A DNA stretch of 64,000 nt from an uncultured bacterium. GTDB lineage: Bacteria > Vulcanimicrobiota > Xenobia > Xenobiales > Xenobiaceae. The DNA lies in contig CAKTUZ010000014.1 of assembly GCA_934621605.1 (NCBI GenBank), positions 1 to 64,000 on the forward strand, read 5' to 3'. Below are positions 18,720 to 26,922 of this stretch, piece by piece. A program made the translations under genes and the position numbers. The notes beneath the pieces are model-generated. The model saw only the letters and a list, made by a program, of their open reading frames with translations, searched no databases and was not told where the DNA came from. Every line of letters starts with the position of its first letter. Position 1 is the stretch's first letter.

Positions 18720-19084
18720 GTTATCCTTGCGGTTTTCCTGCTAAAAATATAGCGTTGTTTGTCAATAGAGCCAACTATGCAGAGGATAGCTTAGCCGAAG
18801 TGCTTACTTTTGCTATCGGTTTGGTTGGTGGTTTGTCCGAACATCGCTTGGATGTGGTTTTTATAGGCGACGGTGTAACCGAATGTATCGCTTCAAGACT
18901 AAATGATATTACCAAGCCCTATATGACTTCGTCCAAAAGTATGGGAGTGGCATTTTGGGCTGATAAATATAGTTTGGAATTGCGCGGCATGTTAGAAGAC
19001 AGTCTGTTCGCTGGTTGTGCGGTCATTTCTCCGGAAGATTTGGCCGATTTGGTCAAAAAATCTGATATGCATTTGAGGCTTTAG
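18716..19084 (+). CDS. DsrF/TusC-like sulfur-relay protein
   Basis: This 122-residue protein is the second member of the trio. KNIALFVNRANYAEDSLAEVLTFAIGL followed by LDVVFIGDGV matches the DsrF/TusC beta-alpha-beta core. A Cys occurs in LFAGCAVISPEDL near residue 100, close to where the family often has one. ATG 18716 overlaps the upstream TGA (ATGA), so translation is probably coupled. Together with the flanking genes it would form a DsrEFH/TusBCD-like hexamer; no TusA or DsrC is visible here. Confidence 0.75.
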   Translation: MSYPCGFPAKNIALFVNRANYAEDSLAEVLTFAIGLVGGLSEHRLDVVFIGDGVTECIASRLNDITKPYMTSSKSMGVAFWADKYSLELRGMLEDSLFAGCAVISPEDLADLVKKSDMHLRL

Positions 19085-19087
19085 AAT

Positions 19088-19366
19088 ATGGGTACGGACG
19101 AAAAGAAGGTTCTCTTTGTGGTAGGACGCGATTCTGTTGTAGAGGCTCGCCGTATGTTGGGTTACTGTAAGAAAGCGGATGTTTTTTTGGTAGGTCGAGG
19201 ACTTTTGCTTCCTACAGCTATGTTTCCTAAGCGAAAGGTTTATGCACTGCGTGAGGAAGCGGAACTTATGGGCGTGGGTAACAAAACCGGCGAGGGTTTA
19301 ATTTTAACAGAAGCTTCCGATATGGTAGATATACTTCTGGAGCATAAAATATACAACTTTAGTTAA
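19088..19366 (+). CDS. DsrH/TusB-like sulfur-relay protein
   Basis: Third gene of the set, 92 residues. VLFVVGRD near the N-terminus and VYALREEAELMGVGNKTGEG resemble DsrH/TusB, where the chain ends with a short strand-loop carrying VYAL..D/E..A.G. The family's conserved C-terminal Cys is not obvious, so relay activity is uncertain. It starts 3 bases after the previous stop and is followed by a strong terminator, which closes the ispG-dsr unit. Confidence 0.7.
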   Translation: MGTDEKKVLFVVGRDSVVEARRMLGYCKKADVFLVGRGLLLPTAMFPKRKVYALREEAELMGVGNKTGEGLILTEASDMVDILLEHKIYNFS

Positions 19367-19372
19367 GCGGTT

Positions 19373-19404
19373 AACAGCTCTTTGGTTGAAGAGCTGTTTT
19401 TTTT
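19373..19404 (+). terminator. Intrinsic terminator after the DsrEFH-like genes
   Basis: AACAGCTCTT and AAGAGCTGTT form a perfect 10-base stem with a 6-base loop, followed by eight or more T residues. Confidence 0.92.
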
Positions 19405-19464
19405 GTGACTTAGACTGAATAACGGTTATTTAAAATTGTCAAAGGCTTAAATTAGGAGCAGAAG

Positions 19465-20538
19465 ATGACTTTTACTTATACAGAGATTAAACCTGTGGAA
19501 GAGAGTTTTGCCGCTCAGTGCTGGGAGCACCTCAACCACAAGAGCATTCCTCCACGCTCTATGGGCCAATTGGAGCAAGTTGCTGTTAAAATAGCTTGTT
19601 TGCAAAAAAGCTTGCGTCCATCTTTAGGCAAGCCTCCGGTAATTATTGGAGCTGGTGATCATGGTGTTTTTGCCCAGCGAGTAAGTTTTGCTCCCCAAGA
19701 AGTTACTTGGCAACATAGTATAAGCTTGACTCATGGTGGAGGTGTGGCCGGACTTTTTGCTTCTAAGCAAGGGTTGTCTTTAATTTTGGTCGATGTGGGA
19801 GTTAAACATAAGTTTAAGCCTGAAGACGGAGTTGTAGACAAAAAAGTCGTTTTCGGAACTAAAGATATAAGTTTGGAAGATGGCATGAGCAGAGAAGAGT
19901 GTATAAAATGCTTCGAGCACGGCCGTGATATTGTAATTGAGCAAGCACAAAAGGGAGCCAGAGCGGTCATCTTCGGTGAAATGGGTATTTCTAACACCAC
20001 TCCAGCAGCCGCTTTGACTGGCCATGTTTTGAATTTGGCTCCTGAAGTTGTAGTTGGAGAGGGCACTGGATTAAATCAGGCAGCTTTAGCTTCTAAGCGA
20101 GCTGTAGTTAAACGTATTCTGGATCGCAACTTGGGAGTAGAAGATCCTATCGATTTGATGGCTCGTATGGGTGGAGCGGAATTAGCTTTTATCGCCGGAG
20201 GCGTTTTGGAAGCTGCTGGTCGTGGTTTGGCTATTATTTTAGATGGCGTTATTGTTACGGCTGCTGTCTTGGTCGCCGATTTAATAGATAAAAATGTACG
20301 CCAATATTTATTTGCCGCCCATCAATCTAATGAACCTGCTCACAGGTTGCAACTAGAATATTTAGGTTTAACTCCTTTGCTGAAGTTGGGATTCTGCTTA
20401 GGTGAAGGTTCCGGAGCTATTCTAGCTTGGCCTCTTTTTGAGGAAGCTTTGGCAATATTTAATGAAGTTACCAGCTCTGAAGAAGAGGGGATGGGGGATG
20501 TCGGCGGAGCTATTTTGGGAGCTAAAGCTGGAAAGTAA
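19465..20538 (+). CDS. cobT: Nicotinate-nucleotide--dimethylbenzimidazole phosphoribosyltransferase
   Basis: CobT activates the lower-ligand base of cobamides by forming alpha-ribazole phosphate from nicotinate mononucleotide. Family landmarks are IPPRSMGQLE near the start, GAGDHGVFAQRVSFAPQEVT, FGEMGISNTTPAAAL and GEGTGLN, plus GGAELAFIAGG. Length 357 is normal. It opens a cobT-cbiR-cobU-cobS run that assembles the nucleotide loop. Its co-substrate nicotinate mononucleotide is the product of PncB, also encoded here. It has an AGGAG motif upstream of ATG 19465. Confidence 0.96.
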   Translation: MTFTYTEIKPVEESFAAQCWEHLNHKSIPPRSMGQLEQVAVKIACLQKSLRPSLGKPPVIIGAGDHGVFAQRVSFAPQEVTWQHSISLTHGGGVAGLFASKQGLSLILVDVGVKHKFKPEDGVVDKKVVFGTKDISLEDGMSREECIKCFEHGRDIVIEQAQKGARAVIFGEMGISNTTPAAALTGHVLNLAPEVVVGEGTGLNQAALASKRAVVKRILDRNLGVEDPIDLMARMGGAELAFIAGGVLEAAGRGLAIILDGVIVTAAVLVADLIDKNVRQYLFAAHQSNEPAHRLQLEYLGLTPLLKLGFCLGEGSGAILAWPLFEEALAIFNEVTSSEEEGMGDVGGAILGAKAGK

Positions 20539-20573
20539 AGATCTGCTCCGAGGCAAAAAAATAAAAGCTAATT

Positions 20574-21449
20574 ATGATAGAGTTGACAGAGTCTATATGG
20601 TCAAAATTAGCCATAGGTGCTTCCGGATGTACAATCAATGCTTCTATTATTGATAATGTACGTTTCTTAGCGCCTTTTGTCGATGATATTGAGCTGATAG
20701 TTTACGAATATAATGGAGCGGATAACTATCCAACTTCTGCAGAATTGGCCGAAATGGCTGATTTAGCTAAATATTTTAATTTCGGCTACACTGTGCATTT
20801 ACCGTCTTCGCTGACGGCTCACCCTTTAGACAAGGCTTGGCAAGCACGAGCTTTACGGGAATGGCGCCGCGCAGTGGAAGCTCTCTCTTGCTTGCAACCT
20901 AGGGCTTATATTTGGCATTGGGAATCGGAACAATTCGCCAGGCAACCTGCTTCCGATGTTGGATCTTGGCTCAATTTTACTAAACAAACGGCTGAAAAAT
21001 TTTTGGATAGTAATTTAGTATCGCCGGAGCTGCTATGCGTCGAAAATCTTAGTTATGATTATGCTTTAATTTGGCCTTTGGTGCAACAACTGGGCCTTTC
21101 GGTGTGCTTGGATGTAGGTCATGCTTGGAAAAATTATGGTGGTCTATTGCCATTTATGGCTGAGCTTTGGCCTAAGGTGGGGGTTATTCATTTGCATGGT
21201 TTGAACGGTAAATCCGGTTGCGACCATATAGGATTGCAGCCGGAAAATAGAAATAATTTGGGACAATTCGTTGGCGAATTGCTGAAATTTCTGCCTCTAC
21301 GCAATCCAGCTAAAGCACCATTGCCTCTCACTTTTGAAGTGTTTTCTCCGGCTGATTGGCTAATTTGTTGGCAGGAATTGCGTTGTAGCCATCCGCTTTT
21401 AAGCACTTGTCGCCATTCTAAAGCATCATTTTTTGTAGGTTTATCTTAA
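20574..21449 (+). CDS. cbiR: CbiR-like cobamide-remodelling phosphodiesterase
   Basis: CbiR hydrolyses the phosphodiester of unwanted cobamides or of adenosylcobinamide products so that the corrinoid can be rebuilt with a preferred base. The 291-residue sequence looks like an AP-endonuclease-2/xylose-isomerase TIM barrel: YTVHLPSSL, YIWHWESEQF, CVENLSYDY, CLDVGHAWKNYGG, VIHLHGLNG and LTFEVFS supply the His, Glu and Asp metal ligands on successive strands. The assignment relies on this pattern plus its position between cobT (35 bases upstream) and cobU (26 bases downstream). Without the context it would only be a sugar-phosphate isomerase/epimerase-like protein. Confidence 0.8.
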   Translation: MIELTESIWSKLAIGASGCTINASIIDNVRFLAPFVDDIELIVYEYNGADNYPTSAELAEMADLAKYFNFGYTVHLPSSLTAHPLDKAWQARALREWRRAVEALSCLQPRAYIWHWESEQFARQPASDVGSWLNFTKQTAEKFLDSNLVSPELLCVENLSYDYALIWPLVQQLGLSVCLDVGHAWKNYGGLLPFMAELWPKVGVIHLHGLNGKSGCDHIGLQPENRNNLGQFVGELLKFLPLRNPAKAPLPLTFEVFSPADWLICWQELRCSHPLLSTCRHSKASFFVGLS

Positions 21450-21475
21450 ATATTATTTTTTGAGGTTTTTTCAAT

Positions 21476-22084
21476 ATGATTACTTTAGTTTTAGGTGGCG
21501 CTCGCAGCGGCAAAAGCGCTTGGGCTGAGCAATATGCCATGTCTTTAGCTGATAAAGCTGAGGAACGCTGCTATTTGGCCGCCGGAGTGGCTTGCGACGA
21601 CGAGATGGCTAGACGTATAAGGAAACATCAAGAACGACGCCAGCAACGCTTTTATACTGTTGAAGAGCCTTACGATTTAGGTAAATGTCTTGAAGAAATA
21701 AAATCTCCCACTAAAGTTGTGCTTATCGATTGTTTAACTACTTGGCTGGGCAATTTAACTTACAGAGATTCTTTGCACTATCAGTCTGAGTCTGGATTAG
21801 CTAGAAATATTGATGATAATATAGATTGTTTCCCTGAAATAAAAAAATTAGGCCAAGCCTTACAGCGAGCTACTTTTGACGTAATCATGGTGTCCAATGA
21901 ACTCGGTTGGGGCATTGTTCCAGCTGAAGCAGAAACTCGTCTATTTAGAGATCGTCAGGGGCGTCTAAATCAATACATAGCTTCTTTAGCAGATCAAGTA
22001 ATTTTTACTATAGCAGGTTTGCCTTTAGCTTTAAAAGCACCAGGAGAAAAAAGGTTGTCTCTTGAAAATATTCGGGCAATTTAG
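21476..22084 (+). CDS. cobU: Adenosylcobinamide kinase / adenosylcobinamide-phosphate guanylyltransferase
   Basis: CobU phosphorylates adenosylcobinamide and then adds GMP to give AdoCbi-GDP. The P-loop GGARSGKS is at residues 7-14. The guanylylation His lies in RIRKHQERR, followed by FYTVEEP. DCLTTWLGNL and SNELGWGIVPAEAETRLFRDRQGRLNQ are diagnostic of the family. At 202 residues it is of normal length. It sits between cbiR and cobS. Confidence 0.95.
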   Translation: MITLVLGGARSGKSAWAEQYAMSLADKAEERCYLAAGVACDDEMARRIRKHQERRQQRFYTVEEPYDLGKCLEEIKSPTKVVLIDCLTTWLGNLTYRDSLHYQSESGLARNIDDNIDCFPEIKKLGQALQRATFDVIMVSNELGWGIVPAEAETRLFRDRQGRLNQYIASLADQVIFTIAGLPLALKAPGEKRLSLENIRAI

Positions 22085-22211
22085 GACTATTTAAGGCTAA
22101 GTATTTGCTTTGTACTAAAATCGTTCTATTTATTGGTGCGTTTTTGGTATGGTGGATAATGTGCTAAGAATAGACAAAGTAAACTGTTCGTTATTTAGAG
22201 GTAGGCTAAAG

Positions 22212-23105
22212 ATGAAAGAGCTGTTTGGACTGACTTCGGCTTTCAGAATGTTCAGCATTTTGCCATTTTGGGGAGAAAATTCAACTAAATATGGTCGCGT
22301 GTTGGTGTGGAGTCCGTTGGTTGGATTGGTTATCAGTTTGCTGTGTACTTTACCTTGTGCTTTTATAATGTGGACTGTATGTGGAGGCAGTCCTTCCATT
22401 GTGCTTGCTCCTAGCACTGAGATGCCCTCGAGAATTGCTATTTTATACCCTTTGGCAGCTGTATTTGGGGCCATTTTATATGTAGGGCTTGAAGCTTTTT
22501 TGACTAGAGCTTTTCATTTAGATGGTTTAGCTGATGCTTTTGACGGTTGGGGCGGTGGCTGGAATAAAGAAGATACGCTCAAAATAATGCGTGATCATAA
22601 TATCGGTACTTTTGGAACGGTTGCTCTGATAAGTACGTTGTTGGCTAAAGTGGCCAGTGTGGCTATTTTGCTTTTATGCTTCGGATTGCGAGAACTGGTG
22701 CTTATCCCCGTTTTAGCCCGCTTTTTTATGGTAGCTCAGGCTGCTTTTAATAAGTACGCCCGTGAAGAGGATAGTTTGGCCGGCAAGGTAGTAAACGATG
22801 TTAAATGGTCACACGTTGTACTGGCTGCTACTACAGTTATGTGCATATTTGTGCTCTCTGATATAGTTGGTAACGACTGGCTTAAATTGCAATTCTATTG
22901 GTATTTTGCTGGCCATTTAGATAACTTGTATGTGTGCTTTGCTTTAGGAGCTATATTTACTTGGCTTATTGCTCTTATCAGCCGTCAGCGTTTAGGAGGG
23001 GTTACTGGAGATGTGCTGGGAGCTACTGTTGAGTTGAATGAGACGCTTATGCTTTGGAGCACTGCTTTAGTTGCTTTACTCTACTGGGCCTGGCTTTATA
23101 TCTAA
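22212..23105 (+). CDS. cobS: Adenosylcobinamide-GDP ribazoletransferase (cobalamin synthase)
   Basis: CobS is the integral membrane enzyme that joins AdoCbi-GDP to alpha-ribazole (phosphate), completing the cobamide. The motif HLDGLADAFDGWGGGW with the following MRDHNIGTFG is the family signature and contributes metal ligands. Six or more hydrophobic segments are visible. I start at ATG 22212 because the protein then begins KELFGLTSAFRMFSILPF, as family members do, and AGAGG lies upstream; the longer frame from 22149 has no ribosome-binding site. The product has 297 residues. A terminator follows. Confidence 0.93.
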   Translation: MKELFGLTSAFRMFSILPFWGENSTKYGRVLVWSPLVGLVISLLCTLPCAFIMWTVCGGSPSIVLAPSTEMPSRIAILYPLAAVFGAILYVGLEAFLTRAFHLDGLADAFDGWGGGWNKEDTLKIMRDHNIGTFGTVALISTLLAKVASVAILLLCFGLRELVLIPVLARFFMVAQAAFNKYAREEDSLAGKVVNDVKWSHVVLAATTVMCIFVLSDIVGNDWLKLQFYWYFAGHLDNLYVCFALGAIFTWLIALISRQRLGGVTGDVLGATVELNETLMLWSTALVALLYWAWLYI

Positions 23106-23130
23106 ATTTTAGCTAATACACAATCTAGAG

Positions 23131-23171
23131 ATGCGGCTGTCGGATTCTATATCCATACAGCCGCATTTTTA
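23131..23171. terminator. Shared terminator between cobS and the BamE-like gene
   Basis: ATGCGGCTGT (23131-23140) pairs perfectly with ACAGCCGCAT (23157-23166), followed by TTTTATTT on the plus strand. It ends just before the stop of the convergent gene. Confidence 0.85.
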
Positions 23172-23172
23172 T

Positions 23173-23655
23173 TTAATTAAAGCGCATTACCGCTATGTTA
23201 CCTTTGTGGACGACTATTTGTAAAACCAGCTTATCGTAATAGTAAACACGTACATCTTTACCTACTCCGGCTTCGATACGGTTGGCTTTACCCAGCACTT
23301 CCGCTACTTTTGTTTCAGAGTCGCCGCTTTTGAGTACCGTTTTACCATTGGCTTCTAACTGGCTGCCTACGATAATTTTTGCCAAACCATTTTTAAATAG
23401 AACTTGTGGATCGCTCAAATTGGCCGGAGCGCCAGGTTTCTTGCGGTAATTCCAAGAATTGCCCTTTTTGGCTTTAAAAGTCGGCTGTCCAACTGCTTGC
23501 AAAACTTGCTCTTGAGTCATGCCCGGAGAAGCATGTCTGATAGTGTATTTTACAGTGTTTTGTTTAGCTTGAACTTCGGTATTGGAGTTCCATAATAAAC
23601 AGCATATTGATAAAATAAAAAGTATCGTACCTAAGCTAATTTTTATTTTTTTCAC
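23173..23655 (-). CDS. Small secreted protein with BamE/SmpA-like repeats
   Basis: The 160-residue protein has a basic start and a hydrophobic segment (ISLGTILFILSICCLLW) that ends near EVQA, giving a signal peptide or anchor. The segment SPGMTQEQVLQAVGQPT is the classic GM...V...LG.P motif of the BamE/SmpA-OmlA fold, and KSGDSETKVAEVLGKANRIE is a second, weaker copy. The C-terminus YYYDKLVLQIVVHKGNIAVMRF also fits this fold. These domains bind or stabilise envelope proteins; the partner here is unknown. No lipobox is evident beyond two Cys in the hydrophobic stretch. Confidence 0.75.
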   Translation of the reverse strand: MKKIKISLGTILFILSICCLLWNSNTEVQAKQNTVKYTIRHASPGMTQEQVLQAVGQPTFKAKKGNSWNYRKKPGAPANLSDPQVLFKNGLAKIIVGSQLEANGKTVLKSGDSETKVAEVLGKANRIEAGVGKDVRVYYYDKLVLQIVVHKGNIAVMRFN

Positions 23656-23912
23656 TATTGGCCACGCTTTCTTTGTGAATATTTTTCAATGGTTCGAACT
23701 TCTCTTTGCAAGTTGTATTCCTCTAACCTTTTTGGCAGGGAGAGCAGTTCAAGCAGTTAATTAGAGAGGGATCTTGAGATTAGAGCTGTTTTTTGGCAGT
23801 CTGTTCTGTTTCAAAAATCAAATAATTTAACTTGACATAAATTAGAGACGCTGAGTAATAGTATATTTTACGATTAGGTGGTGACGTCTCTCTTTATAGG
23901 GTATAACTGCTG

Positions 23913-25046
23913 ATGAAATTTAACTTAGTAGCTTCTTGTGCTTTGGGTCTAGAATCTGTAGTAGCTCGCGAATTGAACAACTTAGGTATGGCAGAGGTAC
24001 ATGCTGATAACGGGCGTGTTAGATTTACTGGAGATGAATTGGCTCTCTGTAGAGCCAATTTGTGGTTGCGCAGTGCCGACAGAGTTTGGTGGAGTCTGAA
24101 AAAATTCCCTTGTAGTAATTTTGAAGAACTCTTTTTGGGCGTTAAGTCTATCCCTTGGCCGGAACTTATGCCGGTCAATGCTGAATTTCCGGTAGATGCT
24201 CACACTTACAAATCCTTGCTAACGAGTTTGCCTGCCATTCAAAGGACGGCTAAAAAGGCCATGGTAGAGGTTATGCAGGCCCACTATCGTCGTACAATTT
24301 TAGACGAAAGTGGAGCTCATTTTCCTGTCAAAATATTTTTAGCCCACGATGAATGTGAAGTTCTGTTGGACACTTCCGGTTCCGGTTTGCATAAACGCGG
24401 CTACCGCACTTGGAATGCACCTGCTCCTTTGCGTGAAACTTTGGCGGCCGGTTTAGTTCAATTGAGCTATTGGAATAAAGATAGAGCTTTGGTCGATCCT
24501 TTTTGCGGCTCTGGCACGATTTGTATTGAAGCGGCTATGTTGGGGCTTAATATGGCTCCCGGACTGACTAGGAAATTCGCCGCTGAAGGCTGGTCTTTTG
24601 TAGGGGCTCAAGCTTGGCAAAATGCTTTAGAGGAAGCTGAAGATCTTTTTGATCGTCAAACAACTTTACATATTGCCGGTTTTGATAACAATCCCAAAAC
24701 TTTAAAGTTGGCTAGGCTCCACTTGCAACAGTGTGGCTTGGAAGATCGAGGCATCCATTTTCAAGAACGCGATGTAAGAGATTTTTCCACTTCAGCTAAA
24801 TATGGAGTTGTTATCACTAATCCACCCTACGGCGAGAGACTCTTGGAAATAGAAGAAGCGGAAGATTTGTACGCAGTTTTGGGCAATTTGCGAGTTCAAA
24901 TGAGCGACTGGTCTTTTTACGTTATTTCTTCTCACCCTGAATTTGAAGCTTGTTTCGGTGCCAAGGCTCAGCGCAAGCGCAAATTATATAACGGCATGAT
25001 TGCTTGTAACTATTTTCAATATCCTGGCCCCAAACCTAAAAGTTAA
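23913..25046 (+). CDS. THUMP-domain class I SAM-dependent RNA methyltransferase (RlmL N-terminal/YpsC type)
   Basis: It probably makes N2-methylguanosine in 23S rRNA. An N-terminal ferredoxin-like/THUMP domain (about 1-165) precedes the Rossmann methyltransferase. The SAM-binding segment is DPFCGSGTICIEAAM (near residue 195), preceded by HKRGYRTWNAPAPLRETLAAGL, a family signature. The catalytic NPPYGERL is near residue 307. At 377 residues it matches YpsC-like proteins and lacks the second methyltransferase domain of E. coli RlmL. It appears to be monocistronic. Confidence 0.92.
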   Translation: MKFNLVASCALGLESVVARELNNLGMAEVHADNGRVRFTGDELALCRANLWLRSADRVWWSLKKFPCSNFEELFLGVKSIPWPELMPVNAEFPVDAHTYKSLLTSLPAIQRTAKKAMVEVMQAHYRRTILDESGAHFPVKIFLAHDECEVLLDTSGSGLHKRGYRTWNAPAPLRETLAAGLVQLSYWNKDRALVDPFCGSGTICIEAAMLGLNMAPGLTRKFAAEGWSFVGAQAWQNALEEAEDLFDRQTTLHIAGFDNNPKTLKLARLHLQQCGLEDRGIHFQERDVRDFSTSAKYGVVITNPPYGERLLEIEEAEDLYAVLGNLRVQMSDWSFYVISSHPEFEACFGAKAQRKRKLYNGMIACNYFQYPGPKPKS

Positions 25047-25066
25047 ACCTCTGGATTTAAAATCAG

Positions 25067-25109
25067 CAAAAAAGTACCCTCTTAACCGATCATTCGGTAA
25101 AGAGGGTAC
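25067..25109 (-). terminator. Intrinsic terminator of the DnaJ-TPR gene
   Basis: GTACCCTCTT (25074-25083) pairs with AAGAGGGTAC (25100-25109); on the minus strand the stem is followed by seven T residues (A-run at 25067-25073). It serves the minus-strand gene ending at 25180. Confidence 0.88.
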
Positions 25110-25179
25110 GTAGCAAAAATTTTGGAAGCGGAGCGTTTCTTTTCCATAGGGAAACGAACAGTTCAGCTGATGGTAATAC

Positions 25180-25809
25180 TTACTGCAGCAGGCTGGAGAG
25201 TACTTTGGCAGCCGGATCCTGAGGATCTATTTCTAAGCAACGACGCAGGGAAGCTCTGGCTCCGTCAAAGTCGCCGGTTTTGTATTGCATAAGAGCCATA
25301 TTGTAGCAAGCTTCTCTATGATTGGGATCGAATTTTAAAGCCAATTTAAACTCTCGGCAAGCTTGATCTAAAAAGCTTTCCGTTTCGGACATAGATAATC
25401 CTAGAGTAAAATGAACGTCGGCTTGCTTGGGATCGGCCTTGAACTCTTTGGCTGCATGCTCAGGCTTGCTGAAAAGCTTTTTAAGCCAACGCATGACAGG
25501 AGACTTCTCAGTTGGCTCTTCAGCCTTTTTGGCTGCAGTACTTTTGTCAATTTTGGTGCGTGCAGAGGATTTAGCAAAACGGCGCACTTTGAATTGGGGC
25601 TGGCCGTCGTATTCTTTGCGCTTTGCTTTATCATTAAGAACATTGTAAGCCTCAATCAGCTCTTTCATTTTCTGATCGGCTTCATTTTTCATATCTGGAT
25701 TGGCGTCGGGATGATATTTTTTAGAAAGCGCTCTGTAAGCTTTCTTTATCTCTTCCGGCGAAGCGATAGGCGCCACACCTAAAACTACATAATAATCTCG
25801 TTTAGCCAA
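25180..25809 (-). CDS. J-domain protein with C-terminal TPR repeats
   Basis: Residues 5-68 are a J domain (DYYVVLGVAPIASPEEIKKA, then the HPD tripeptide), which stimulates Hsp70 ATPase. A basic linker follows (about 70-115, Lys/Ser/Pro-rich), then two to three TPR-like helical repeats (ADVHFTLGLSMSE, HREACYNMALMQYKTGDFDG, and a final ARASLRRCLEIDP). There is no Gly/Phe or zinc-finger region, so it is a class III J protein and not DnaJ itself. TPRs probably select a client or partner. No dnaK is adjacent. Confidence 0.9.
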   Translation of the reverse strand: MAKRDYYVVLGVAPIASPEEIKKAYRALSKKYHPDANPDMKNEADQKMKELIEAYNVLNDKAKRKEYDGQPQFKVRRFAKSSARTKIDKSTAAKKAEEPTEKSPVMRWLKKLFSKPEHAAKEFKADPKQADVHFTLGLSMSETESFLDQACREFKLALKFDPNHREACYNMALMQYKTGDFDGARASLRRCLEIDPQDPAAKVLSSLLQ

Positions 25810-26181
25810 CTTATGCCTCTTCTCTATCGCCAGATGCAGCGAAATTTACGTGGTCTGTAGCTTGTAATCGCCAGACAAAACGGGGATAACATTTTTGCGT
25901 CTGTAATAACGGACTTTATTGTTTTTCCCGCTGCGGATGACGTCTCAACCGCGTTCATTCTTTTATTTTGACAAACCGCACATCTTTGACAGTTTGTGTA
26001 TATCTATCAGACAACAATTTGAAAATTCTTCTGCGCATTACCTTAAAAGCCCTGCTAATAGCGTAAAGAGAAGAATAGTCGATTTATATAAGCTTCAGCA
26101 GGCAAAGCAGCAGGTTGAAAAGAAGTTTGCCGGGTTTGCTTCGTTTAAATGATACTATCGCAGAAATTTTGAGGTAAAACT
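25810..26181. other. 372-base intergenic region with a doubtful small open frame
   Basis: It lies between the divergent J-protein and the 227-residue orphan. A 77-codon frame (TTG 25919 to 26152) encodes a basic, Phe/Lys-rich peptide without a ribosome-binding site or recognisable motif; it may be chance. GAGG at 26170 belongs to the next gene. No RNA gene seen. Confidence 0.4.
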
Positions 26182-26865
26182 ATGTGTAATTGGAAAGAAT
26201 ATTTAGTTTATCGCTCATGGCTAGACGAGCATGCGCTATCGACAATAAGTCCGGTGCTTGTGCAGTCGACAAATTTCAACGAAACAGAAATCGCTCTGCT
26301 GAAAAAAAATAACAATCTGATCGTAGAGACCGATTCTCCCCAAGTCGTTCTAGAATGTTTCGAATCTGGAATCGTATCCAAAAATATTTTTTTTAGAACT
26401 GTGGGAAATTTGTCAAACTATATCGCAAAATTGCAGGGAAAATGTCGCTTCTTACTCAGCAGTAAAGAAGAAATACAACTAATCGATACCCTAGTCGAAC
26501 CTTATTTGCAAACCGGATATTTGGAAACCGTGGCTATCGATCTTAAGATTGGTAATTCGGCTCAAAATATTTTTTCTGATAGCAATATTGAAGAGTTTTC
26601 CCGTTGGATAAAATTATCACGCTGTTTGGCCGTGCGCAGTATCTTTGTTTCTTGGGAACAAGTTGACGATTGGTCGGCTGCTGTTCGCAATGCTTTTAGT
26701 TTAATTAAAAAGATTCGTTCCGATATACCTTGTTTATTTACTTCTTTTTGCCTAGAAGGTGTGGCCGAACCGCTCATGGCGGAAGAGAAAAATTTATTGA
26801 AAACTATGCAAACGCTGGCAGCCTTAAATGATACTTCTCTCTATGCCAATTTTTGCATAAAGTGA
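26182..26865 (+). CDS. Orphan protein, possibly a degenerate alanine-racemase-like barrel
   Basis: The 227-residue product is not recognised. The order of strands and helices (NNNLIVETDSPQVVLECF, NIFFRTVGNLSNYIAKL, CRFLLSSKEEIQLI, YLETVAIDLKIG, VRSIFVSWEQ, IPCLFTSFCLEG) resembles the N-terminal TIM barrel of PLP-dependent alanine racemases, but the PLP-binding lysine segment near the N-terminus is missing. This likeness is weak and by eye only. A GAGG motif upstream of ATG 26182 supports translation. It is followed by a perfect terminator, so it is monocistronic. Confidence 0.6.
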   Translation: MCNWKEYLVYRSWLDEHALSTISPVLVQSTNFNETEIALLKKNNNLIVETDSPQVVLECFESGIVSKNIFFRTVGNLSNYIAKLQGKCRFLLSSKEEIQLIDTLVEPYLQTGYLETVAIDLKIGNSAQNIFSDSNIEEFSRWIKLSRCLAVRSIFVSWEQVDDWSAAVRNAFSLIKKIRSDIPCLFTSFCLEGVAEPLMAEEKNLLKTMQTLAALNDTSLYANFCIK

Positions 26866-26868
26866 TCC

Positions 26869-26906
26869 AAAGTCGAACTTGTTTTATAAGAAGTTCGACT
26901 TTGTAT
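26869..26906. terminator. Shared terminator after the orphan and the fused molybdenum hydroxylase
   Basis: AAAGTCGAACTT and AAGTTCGACTTT form a perfect 12-base stem around a 10-base loop, between convergent genes ending at 26865 and 26923. T- and A-rich flanks are short, so efficiency is uncertain. Confidence 0.8.
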
Positions 26907-26922
26907 TAGGTAATCTCCAGGC

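Noticed and set aside
19405..19464. Cobalamin riboswitch ahead of cobT
   Set aside because: Only 60 bases separate the preceding terminator from the gene, too short, and no B12-box-like sequence is visible.
23690..23765. tRNA-like GGTTCGAAC sequence
   Set aside because: No matching acceptor, D or anticodon arms could be drawn around it.
25919..26152. 77-codon frame between the J-protein and the orphan
   Set aside because: TTG start without a ribosome-binding site and no recognisable sequence; noted only inside the gap entry.
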